From JAHJDO01 sp030671985 [NCBI: bacterium] (GTDB lineage Bacteria > JAHJDO01), in NCBI GenBank assembly GCA_030671985.1, contig DAOVHI010000063.1, forward strand, positions 1-7,755: DNA of 7,755 nt, given 5' to 3'. Shown here piece by piece: positions 1 to 4,761 of the stretch (the first letter of the stretch is position 1; every line of letters begins with the position of its first letter). The position numbers and the translations under genes are program-made. Under the pieces are notes generated by a model, which was not told the origin of the DNA, did not search any database, and was given only the letters and a program-made list of their open reading frames with translations.

Positions 1-1
1 A

Positions 2-301
2 ATAAGAAATGGTGCGAAACTAGTTAAGAATGTTGAGTATATAGTTTCGGAACTCCAGCCGGCAACGTATGCGAATAAAATAGTGCGTAAAAAAACAGGA
101 AAGAACATATCTCTAAAGCCGGCGAATCTATCTCCTGAAGAAAAGAAGATATATGATGCTCTGTCTGATGAACCAGTTCATATAGATAAGATTATGGATA
201 AGACGCAATGCTCAATAGGCGCTCTATCGCAGATTCTCTTGACCTTGGAGCTTAAAAAGATTATAAAGCAAATTCCGGGAAAAATGTTTATAAGGATATA
301 A
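2..301 (+). CDS. dprA: DNA processing protein DprA, C-terminal part (5' end outside window)
   Basis: DprA (Smf) binds single-stranded DNA and loads RecA during natural transformation. Only the last ~99 codons are here. The reading frame is open from base 2. The first residues, around 'RNGAKLVKNVEYIVSEL', match the end of the DprA Rossmann-like domain. A basic linker follows, then a winged-helix domain from about 'LSPEEKKIYDAL' to the stop, with the typical 'IGALSQILLTLELK' recognition helix and a closing 'IPGKMFIRI' strand. An internal ATG at 83 would give a 72-residue ORF, but homology clearly extends upstream of it, so it is not the start. The TAA stop lies 3 nt before the topA ATG, so the two are probably co-transcribed. 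The dprA-topA neighbourhood is common in bacteria, which supports the call. Confidence 0.9.
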   Translation: MRNGAKLVKNVEYIVSELQPATYANKIVRKKTGKNISLKPANLSPEEKKIYDALSDEPVHIDKIMDKTQCSIGALSQILLTLELKKIIKQIPGKMFIRI

Positions 302-304
302 AAC

Positions 305-2404
305 ATGGCTAAATCACTTGTCATTGTTGAATCGCCTGCGAAGGCGAAAACGATTAACCGCTATTTGGGTTCGGGTTTTGTTGTAAAATCATCCATGGGG
401 CATATTATCGACTTGCCTGCAAAAGAATTCGGAGTAGACCTTGAGCATGATTTTAAACCTAAGTATGTTACCATAAAGGGCAAACAAAAAATCCTGAATG
501 AACTGGCTGCGCAGGCACGAAAATCTAATACAATCTATCTTGCGACTGACCCGGACAGAGAAGGAGAAGCAATATCCTGGCATTTGAAAAATTCAATATG
601 CAAGGATAAAAAAGTCTTTCGCGTTCTTCTTCCTGAAATTACCTCATCTTCGGTAAAATCCGCTTTTGATAATACGCTGGATATTAAAATGGATAAGGTG
701 AATGCTCAGCAAGCTAGAAGAATTCTGGACAGGGTTGTAGGATATAAGATCAGTCCCGTTTTATGGAAGAAAGTTGGAAAGAACTTAAGTGCCGGAAGAG
801 TTCAGTCTGTTACCGTCAGAATTATAATTGACAGAGAAAGAGAGATTGAAAAGTTCAAGCCCGAAGAGTATTGGTCGATAATAGCTGATCTTAAAACTTC
901 TGCCAATGGAAGCTTGAAGGCGAAGTTATCTAAGCTTAAGGTTACAAATAAGGCGCAGGCTGACAAAATAGTTGAAGATGTTGAAAATGCGGAATTTGCC
1001 GTATCTAAGACAAACATAAAAACTCAGAAAAGATCAGCTTCTCCTCCATTTATAACAAGCAGGCTTCAGCAGGAAGCAAGTTCAAAATTGCATTTTTCAT
1101 CTATGAGAACGATGAGAATTGCGCAGCAACTCTATGAAGGGATTGAAACGGGTAAAAGCACAGCAGGATTAATTACTTATATGCGTACAGATTCTGTACG
1201 CGTATCGGCGGAGGCTCTTAAAGCAGTAAGGAATTACATAAAAAATAAATACGGAGAACAGTATCTGCCGCCTAAATCTAATTTTTATAAAAGTAAAAAA
1301 AGCGCTCAAGACGCGCATGAGGCAATTCGCCCGACAAGCACTTCAAGAGATCCTGAAACAATTAAAAAATTTCTTACAAATGATCAGTTTAAATTATACA
1401 AACTTATATGGAATAAATTTGTTGCAAGCCAGATGTCGCCTGCAATTATTCAGTCCACAGCAGTAGAGATTAAAGCAGGTAACTATATTTTTACAGCTTC
1501 AGGATCAACTGTCCTATTTTTAGGATATATGGCAATCCGCGAAAATGATACTAAAAAGAACGAGCCGGAACTGCCTCTGCTAAAAGAGTGGGATATACTG
1601 AAATTACTAAAGCTGTTACCTGAACAACACTTTACAAAGCCGCCTTCTAGATATACGGAAGGCACCTTAATACGTGCGTTGGATGAGAAAGGCATAGGAA
1701 GACCCTCAACTTATGCGCCGACAATCAACACCATACAGAACAGAAAATACGTAACAAAGATAAAAGGATTCTTTCATCCTACAAATACAGGAGTACTTAC
1801 AAATAATTTTTTAATTGAAAAATTCTCTGACATTCTTGATATAAAGTTTACCGCAGATATGGAATCCTTTCTGGATCTGATTGAAAACGGTGAAAAAAAC
1901 TGGATTGATGTGCTCAAGCAGTTTTATGCGCGTTTTGAAAAGGATATTACACAAGCTGAAACTCCGGAAAAGACCGATGTGAAATGCGAGAAATGCGGAA
2001 AGTCTATGGTTATTAGATGGAGATTCGGCAAAAAATTCTATGCGTGCACTTCATTTCCAGAATGCAGACAAACAAAAGCTATTGAAAATGATGATCCGTT
2101 GATAAAAGATATATCTCCGCAAGAGACAGAACATAAGTGCGAGAAATGCGGAAGCTCTATGCTGATAAGAACATCCAGAAGAGGGCCGTTTCTGGCATGC
2201 AGCGGCTATCCTAAATGCAAGAACACAAAGAGCATTGATAAGGAAGGAAAGATCGTAGAAAGGAAGCCCCCTGAAGAATCGGATCAGGTCTGCGAAAAGT
2301 GCGGTAGCAAAATGCTGATAAAAACAAATCGGCGGGGACAAAAATTTCTAGCATGCGGCGGCTATCCTAAATGTAAAAACGCAAAGCCTCTGCCAAAATC
2401 ATAA
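305..2404 (+). CDS. topA: DNA topoisomerase I (type IA), omega protein
   Basis: Relaxes negative supercoils by cutting one strand through a 5'-phosphotyrosine link. The 699 residues read in order: a TOPRIM domain with catalytic Glu9 ('VIVESPAKAKTI') and the acidic DxDxE motif in 'TDPDREGEAISWHL' (Asp82, Asp84, Glu86); the core with 'LSAGRVQSV' at 161-169; the active-site Tyr292 in 'GLITYMRTDS'; 'AHEAIRPT' at 337-344; and 'YTEGTLIRALDEKGIGRPST' at 450-469. Three C-terminal tetracysteine zinc ribbons follow, with cysteines at 561/564/581/587, 612/615/632/638 and 663/666/684/690. The length fits a three-ribbon TopA. The ATG at 305 is chosen because the conserved N-terminus starts there and an AAGGA ribosome binding site lies 8 nt upstream (292-296), inside the end of dprA. 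All catalytic residues are present, so it should be active. Confidence 0.98.
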   Translation: MAKSLVIVESPAKAKTINRYLGSGFVVKSSMGHIIDLPAKEFGVDLEHDFKPKYVTIKGKQKILNELAAQARKSNTIYLATDPDREGEAISWHLKNSICKDKKVFRVLLPEITSSSVKSAFDNTLDIKMDKVNAQQARRILDRVVGYKISPVLWKKVGKNLSAGRVQSVTVRIIIDREREIEKFKPEEYWSIIADLKTSANGSLKAKLSKLKVTNKAQADKIVEDVENAEFAVSKTNIKTQKRSASPPFITSRLQQEASSKLHFSSMRTMRIAQQLYEGIETGKSTAGLITYMRTDSVRVSAEALKAVRNYIKNKYGEQYLPPKSNFYKSKKSAQDAHEAIRPTSTSRDPETIKKFLTNDQFKLYKLIWNKFVASQMSPAIIQSTAVEIKAGNYIFTASGSTVLFLGYMAIRENDTKKNEPELPLLKEWDILKLLKLLPEQHFTKPPSRYTEGTLIRALDEKGIGRPSTYAPTINTIQNRKYVTKIKGFFHPTNTGVLTNNFLIEKFSDILDIKFTADMESFLDLIENGEKNWIDVLKQFYARFEKDITQAETPEKTDVKCEKCGKSMVIRWRFGKKFYACTSFPECRQTKAIENDDPLIKDISPQETEHKCEKCGSSMLIRTSRRGPFLACSGYPKCKNTKSIDKEGKIVERKPPEESDQVCEKCGSKMLIKTNRRGQKFLACGGYPKCKNAKPLPKS

Positions 2405-2406
2405 GC

Positions 2407-2616
2407 ATGAAAAAGCTTCTTCTTCATTATTGCTGGGTAACTAAAGCTCAGAGAGCTGAGTTTTTTCCCATAGTGACAGTAGTCTTTGCTTTCGGAGTTT
2501 TTGGAGTATATTCATTCATAATAATCAGAAAACTCATTATGGAATTGGCAAGGCACAGCAACATAAGGAAAGAAGAAGGAAGGATAAAGAAGGATAAAGG
2601 GGTCAACTCCCTTTAA
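2407..2616 (+). CDS. doubtful small single-helix membrane protein, C-terminus supplied by a repeat
   Basis: The ORF has 69 codons and starts 2 nt after topA. It has no Shine-Dalgarno sequence, so only translational coupling could start it. Residues about 20-40 are strongly hydrophobic ('FPIVTVVFAFGVFGVYSF') and are followed by a basic tail, as expected for a one-pass inner-membrane peptide with the positive end inside. Two points argue against a normal gene. A terminator-like hairpin sits inside its first third. Its last residues, KGVNSL, and its stop codon come from the REP-like repeat at 2594-2621 rather than from the gene itself. It may be the truncated front of a gene hit by the transposon, or a chance ORF. 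No family is recognised. Confidence 0.35.
   Translation: MKKLLLHYCWVTKAQRAEFFPIVTVVFAFGVFGVYSFIIIRKLIMELARHSNIRKEEGRIKKDKGVNSL
2443..2466 (+). terminator. probable intrinsic terminator after topA
   Basis: CTCAG (2447-2451) and CTGAG (2456-2460) form a 5-bp stem around an AGAG loop. The stem can be extended by AAAG pairing with TTTT (one G-T wobble), and six T residues (2461-2466) follow immediately. It lies about 40 nt past the topA stop, a normal place for the terminator of a dprA-topA transcript. The G+C part of the stem is short, so termination may be partial. It falls inside the small ORF starting at 2407, which weakens that ORF. Confidence 0.6.
2580..2599 (+). repeat. 10-bp perfect tandem duplication at the left edge of the transposon
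   Basis: AAGGATAAAG occurs twice in a row (2580-2589 and 2590-2599), and the second copy runs into the GGGG of the left REP-like repeat. A different short tandem duplication sits at the right edge (3320-3335). It could be slippage or a trace of insertion or excision. Confidence 0.85.
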
Positions 2617-2621
2617 TCTTG
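2594..2621 (+). repeat. REP-like hairpin repeat, copy 1 (left end of RAYT element)
   Basis: The core is GGGGTCAACTCCC at 2599-2611. With flanking AAA and TTT it folds on this strand into a 7-bp stem (one G-T pair) with a TCAAC loop (2596-2614). All 28 bases recur perfectly, in the same orientation, at 4203-4230. A 17-bp inverted copy lies at 3305-3321. The repeat gives the KGVNSL-stop ending to any ORF entering in this frame, and its last bases form the start of the transposase -35 box. Confidence 0.9.
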
Positions 2622-2647
2622 ACATATAACAATCTGCCTGATACCAT
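2619..2647 (+). promoter_or_regulatory. sigma70-type promoter for the transposase, predicting a leaderless mRNA
   Basis: A perfect -35 box TTGACA (2619-2624) is followed by a 17-nt spacer and a -10-like TACCAT (2642-2647, 4 of 6 consensus). Transcription would start about 7 nt further on, at or beside the ATG at 2654. This fits the absence of any Shine-Dalgarno sequence before that ATG. The first three bases of the -35 box belong to the conserved repeat. Confidence 0.55.
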
Positions 2648-2653
2648 AGTTGC

Positions 2654-3316
2654 ATGCCAAGACAAGTACGAATAATCATACCGCATGAAGCTCATCATGT
2701 AACTCAACGTGGAAATTATCGTCAAGAGATATTTGAAGAAGAAGAAGATTTTAAACAATATCTTACGTGGCTTAAAGAATATTCAAGAAAATGCAAAATT
2801 GATATTCTTGCTTATTGCTTGATGACTAATCATGTGCATATTATTGGAATTCCAAACGATAAAGAATCTTTTGCAAAGGCATTCAATAGTCTTGCTATGA
2901 GATACTCACAGTATATAAATCGCAAAAGAGAATCATACGGTCATGTATGGCAGGGGAGATACTTTTCATGTGTCTTAGATGAAATATATCTATATCGTGC
3001 AATTCGGTACGTAGAACAAAATCCGGTAAGAGCAAAGATGGTAGAAAACGCATGGGATTATAAATGGTCAAGTGCGAGAACACATGTAGGAATAGAAGCA
3101 GATTCAACTATTCTACTGAAGAAGACATTTAATATGGATACAGAGGAGTGGAGACAGTATTTAAAAGAAGTTGATGAAGAAGCAGATAAAGAGGTGAGGT
3201 TAAAGACAAAAAGAGGTCTAGTAGCAGGAACAGAAGCATTTATCGAAAAGTTAGAGAAAAGATTGAAACGTTCACTAAAATGTTTAGGTCCTGGCAGACC
3301 TAAAAAAGGGAGTTGA
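2654..3316 (+). CDS. REP-associated tyrosine transposase (Y1_Tnp, IS200-like, RAYT)
   Basis: This is an HUH-type single-strand transposase that nicks at REP hairpins through a tyrosine. Residues 1-20 carry the family opening ending in 'HHVTQRGN'. The metal-binding HxH motif is His60 and His62 in 'MTNHVHII'. The block 'GHVWQGRYFSCVLDE' is at 96-110. The helix 'YLYRAIRYVEQNPVRA' (112-127) carries the likely catalytic tyrosine, probably Tyr119. 'YKWSSARTHVG' at 136-146 is another family signature. The basic C-terminus 'GPGRPKK' is typical of RAYTs. At 220 residues it is full length with no frame break, so it may still be active. The start at 2654 is set by the conserved N-terminus, although no ribosome binding site precedes it. 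The stop TGA is part of the right inverted repeat (GGGAGTTGACCCC). Confidence 0.92.
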   Translation: MPRQVRIIIPHEAHHVTQRGNYRQEIFEEEEDFKQYLTWLKEYSRKCKIDILAYCLMTNHVHIIGIPNDKESFAKAFNSLAMRYSQYINRKRESYGHVWQGRYFSCVLDEIYLYRAIRYVEQNPVRAKMVENAWDYKWSSARTHVGIEADSTILLKKTFNMDTEEWRQYLKEVDEEADKEVRLKTKRGLVAGTEAFIEKLEKRLKRSLKCLGPGRPKKGS

Positions 3317-3321
3317 CCCCT
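3305..3321 (-). repeat. REP-like repeat, inverted copy 2 (right end of RAYT element)
   Basis: This is the reverse complement of 17 bases of copy 1 (AGGGGTCAACTCCCTTT on the minus strand). It contains the TGA stop of the transposase, so the last codons of the gene lie inside the transposon end. It lacks the extra conserved TAATCTTG seen in the other two copies. Confidence 0.9.
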
Positions 3322-3335
3322 ATTTACCTATTTAC
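3320..3335 (+). repeat. 8-bp tandem duplication at the right edge of the transposon
   Basis: CTATTTAC is repeated directly (3320-3327, 3328-3335), overlapping the outer two bases of the right repeat. It mirrors the tandem duplication at the left edge but has a different sequence. Confidence 0.8.
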
Positions 3336-3473
3336 TGGCTAAAAATAGGGAATCCATATGTAATAGGAGCAGGTGTAGGGCTTGTTTTATGGGAAGTGTG
3401 GGGATACAAAGAACTTATAAGAAAAATAAAAAAACTTTGGAAGAAGACTGTTGTGGCTCCACTTTGCAAGTAG
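3321..3473 (+). pseudogene. orphan C-terminal coding tail cut off by the transposon
   Basis: An open frame runs from the transposon edge to a TAG at 3471-3473 with no ATG near its beginning. It reads 'WLKIGNPYVIGAGVGLVLWE', then 'VWGYKELIRKIKKLWKK', and ends 'VVAPLCK'. It has a Gly/Val-rich hydrophobic stretch followed by an amphipathic Lys/Trp-rich helix. This looks like real protein sequence that has lost its 5' end, and the RAYT element sits exactly where that end should be. It resembles the variable tail of a polymorphic toxin or Rhs protein in style only; no family is recognised. No matching front half is seen elsewhere in the window. Confidence 0.45.
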
Positions 3474-3513
3474 TGATCCGCAGCTATCTATATCTGATGA
3501 GCAAAGAGTATAT

Positions 3514-3525
3514 TTGTTTAAACAA
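3514..3525. promoter_or_regulatory. 12-bp perfect palindrome upstream of the small membrane protein gene
   Basis: TTGTTTAAACAA is a perfect palindrome 22 nt before the ATG at 3548 and just before its ribosome binding site. It could be an operator for a dimeric repressor. It is AT-rich and short, and no promoter hexamers are convincing around it, so the regulatory reading is weak. Confidence 0.25.
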
Positions 3526-3547
3526 TTAAACAGGAGGAGGCAAACAT

Positions 3548-3826
3548 ATGGAACTAAATAAAAAAGAAAGAAAATTATTATCTAAACTTAATAAGATGTG
3601 TAAGAGAAAAAGGCAATGGTATTCCGTCATAGTTTTAATGTTGTTTGTGTCCATCATATATTTGTTAATATTTATAAACTCAAGAGAAGGAGAGCACCTG
3701 TTAATGTCAATACTCTTTTTTTTCATGTCGCTATATGCATTAGATACGTTGAAAGTCGCACAATTATTAAAGAAGATTTATTCTATTAATCTTGATAAAA
3801 ATATTTCAACAAATTCATCTTCTTAA
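3548..3826 (+). CDS. small two-helix membrane protein, unknown function
   Basis: The 92-residue ORF has the strongest ribosome binding site in the accessory region: AGGAGGAGG at 3532-3540, 7 nt before the ATG. A basic, cytoplasmic-looking N-terminus (KKERK...KRKRQ) precedes two hydrophobic segments, about residues 24-44 (around 'YSVIVLMLFVSIIYLLIFI') and 51-70 (around 'LLMSILFFFMSLYALD'). A short charged loop separates them and a polar tail follows (ending NISTNSSS). The layout suggests a hairpin in the inner membrane. It lies 75 nt after the orphan coding tail and before an Rhs fragment, the place where an immunity protein of a polymorphic toxin would sit. That is inference from position only. 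No family is recognised. Confidence 0.65.
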   Translation: MELNKKERKLLSKLNKMCKRKRQWYSVIVLMLFVSIIYLLIFINSREGEHLLMSILFFFMSLYALDTLKVAQLLKKIYSINLDKNISTNSSS

Positions 3827-3892
3827 CTCATAATTCAGAGTGACATAACGCTTAATTATTGACTAAAATTTTGAATTTGACAGGAAAACTAA

Positions 3893-3985
3893 ATGCCACG
3901 AACCAACCTCGCTCTAAAACTCAAAGATTTTGAAGAAGATTATTGCTCCCCTTATATTGTAGATAATTTCTACAACACCCTACCT
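3893..3985 (+). repeat. 31-codon module, copy A
   Basis: This stretch aligns without gaps to 4265-4357: 17 of 31 residues are identical, including NLALKL, DFE, DYC, P, V and LP. Many base differences are synonymous (aac/aat, gct/gcg, cta/tta, ctc/cta, tat/tac, cta/ctg, cct/cca). Both copies are preceded by CTAAATG, with an in-frame TAA directly before the ATG. Confidence 0.7.
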
Positions 3986-4225
3986 GACAACATTGTTCAA
4001 TTTCCTATTTCAAAAACGAACGATGATATAAATCAATTGAGCGGTGAAGTTAAGGCAGACAGCGCCGCTCAGGAGCTTTACAGCTACAACTATAGCTTTG
4101 ATGCCGTAGGCAACAGACTCAATCTAAACAAGAACGTAGCTCCTTCAGCCACTAATATTCCCAATCCAGGCTTCTGGGATATGCCGAACTCAACATATTT
4201 TAATAAAGGGGTCAACTCCCTTTAA
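3893..4225 (+). pseudogene. Rhs-like fragment with a fused N-terminal module, ended by a REP-like repeat
   Basis: The ORF has 110 codons with an AGGA ribosome binding site (3882-3885) 7 nt before the ATG. Residues 1-31 form a module ('NLALKLKDFEEDYC...P...V...LP') that recurs at 4265. From about residue 42 the sequence is Rhs/YD-like: 'NDDINQLSGEV', then 'YSYNYSFDAVGNRLNLN' at 63-79, matching the Y-[ST]-[YF]-D-A-V-G-N-R-L signature of Rhs repeats. Whole Rhs proteins have well over a thousand residues, so this is a small piece. The last six residues, KGVNSL, and the stop come from the third REP-like repeat, so the original C-terminus is lost. It may still be expressed, but it is most likely debris of an Rhs gene. 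Confidence 0.6.
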
Positions 4226-4230
4226 TCTTG
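4203..4230 (+). repeat. solo REP-like hairpin repeat, copy 3
   Basis: Identical over 28 bases to 2594-2621 and in the same orientation, but with no transposase gene next to it. The next bases differ (GTAAGAG instead of ACATATA), so the TTGACA -35 box of copy 1 is absent. It is either a dispersed REP mobilised by the nearby RAYT or one end of a second, decayed element. It truncates the Rhs-like ORF. Confidence 0.9.
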
Positions 4231-4264
4231 GTAAGAGATAAAAGAAAAAAAACAAACAAGCTAA

Positions 4265-4357
4265 ATGATAATTGGTAATCTCGCGTTAAAACTAGAAGAT
4301 TTTGAAGACGATTACTGCTATCCTCATCTTGTAAACGATTACGAAGAAAATCTGCCA
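4265..4357 (+). repeat. 31-codon module, copy B
   Basis: Paralogue of the stretch at 3893-3985. The residues in common include NLALKL, DFE, DYC and the closing LP. The sequence after the LP is unrelated between the copies (Rhs-like in A, HTH remnant in B). Confidence 0.7.
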
Positions 4358-4455
4358 TTTCAAGAATTGAAAATCGTACTGAAGACATTAAAGTTTCCAC
4401 TCTTGAGAGAGTTGCTACCGCGTTAAACAAGCATTTGAAAATTAGTTTATCTTAG
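4265..4455 (+). pseudogene. broken gene: module copy B joined out of frame to an XRE-type HTH remnant
   Basis: An ATG at 4265 (no ribosome binding site) opens a 53-codon frame to a TAA at 4424-4426. Its first 31 residues (4265-4357) repeat the module seen at 3893. In another frame, 4351-4455 reads 'SAISRIENRTEDIKV', 'STLERVATALNK', 'HLKISLS', stop. This is the second half of a Cro/C1-type helix-turn-helix, as in HigA/RelB-like antitoxins and phage repressors. The first half (the HTH start and the usual 'LSQEELA' region) is missing. The simplest reading is a deletion or recombination joining the module to the tail of an antitoxin-like gene, leaving a frame change near 4345-4357. No function is expected unless a frameshift rescues it. 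Confidence 0.6.
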
Positions 4456-4761
4456 AAATCATTGCCGCATTATCTACTAAGAAATGGCTGGTAAAGAGCT
4501 CAATCTCAGAATTCTCCTTGACTTTAAAACCCTCCAAATATAGAATCAATTTAAGTGTAGTTTAACAAGAATATTTATTTAACTAACCGTAGGTGAAGCT
4601 ATAAAGATCGTCGGATTTTTCTAAATATTTAGTAGAAATAGTAATATGAATTCATGGAGATTTATAAAGATTAAAAAGAGGAAGAAGCAAAAATACTAAA
4701 GCATAAGAAGAATCTGATGTGTGTAGCTCCTGCGTGTTTACTATAAGGGGGTAACAGCATT
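4456..4761. other. mostly gene-free stretch before rny
   Basis: No convincing gene is seen. A frame without a start codon (4446-4565, containing 'STKKWLVKSSISEFSL') looks slightly protein-like and may be another remnant. A 17-codon basic ORF at 4646-4699 has no ribosome binding site. The useful contents are the promoter at 4518-4546 and the resulting leader of roughly 200 nt before rny. I found no tRNA, and no strong terminator hairpin in the leader. Confidence 0.5.
4518..4546 (+). promoter_or_regulatory. sigma70-type promoter for the rny operon
   Basis: TTGACT (4518-4523, 5 of 6 consensus), a 17-nt spacer, then TAGAAT (4541-4546, 5 of 6 consensus). The predicted start near 4553 leaves a 5' leader of about 209 nt before the rny ATG. 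It is the best-matching promoter in the window and marks where the core operon resumes after the accessory island. Confidence 0.6.

Larger units (their letters stand above)
2596..3321 (+). mobile_element. REPtron: RAYT transposase gene bracketed by inverted REP-like hairpins
   Basis: A single Y1-type transposase gene lies between two inverted copies of one short palindromic repeat (2596-2614 and 3305-3321). That is the arrangement of REP-associated tyrosine transposases, which act on REP hairpins in single-stranded DNA. No conventional IS-type target-site duplication is visible. The limits given are the outer edges of the shared 17-bp inverted repeat; the true cleavage sites cannot be read from one copy. 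The element lies downstream of the topA terminator, in a region of gene remnants. Confidence 0.75.

Noticed and set aside
2051-2341. Minus-strand 96-codon ORF rich in Cys and Phe
   Set aside because: It is a shadow of the three repeated zinc ribbons of topA.
3472-3558. Plus-strand frame containing 'SSDPQLSISDEQRVYLFKQL'
   Set aside because: It looks somewhat protein-like, but it has no start, overlaps the ribosome binding site of the next gene and ends just past its ATG; too little to call.
3831-3858. Imperfect hairpin (TAATT...AATTA) after the small membrane protein gene
   Set aside because: The stem has several mismatches and no T run follows, so it is not a credible intrinsic terminator.
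4212-4430. Minus-strand 72-codon ORF
   Set aside because: It lies opposite the module copy B and the HTH remnant, whose plus-strand readings match known or repeated protein sequence.
4574-4587. TAACCGTAGGTGAA resembles the 3' end of 16S rRNA
   Set aside because: Only about 14 bases match; the expected CCTGCGG and CACCTCC that should follow are absent, so it is treated as coincidence.
4550-4761. Possible 6S RNA before rny, as seen in some genomes
   Set aside because: The two ends do not pair into a closing stem and the central bubble pattern could not be seen.
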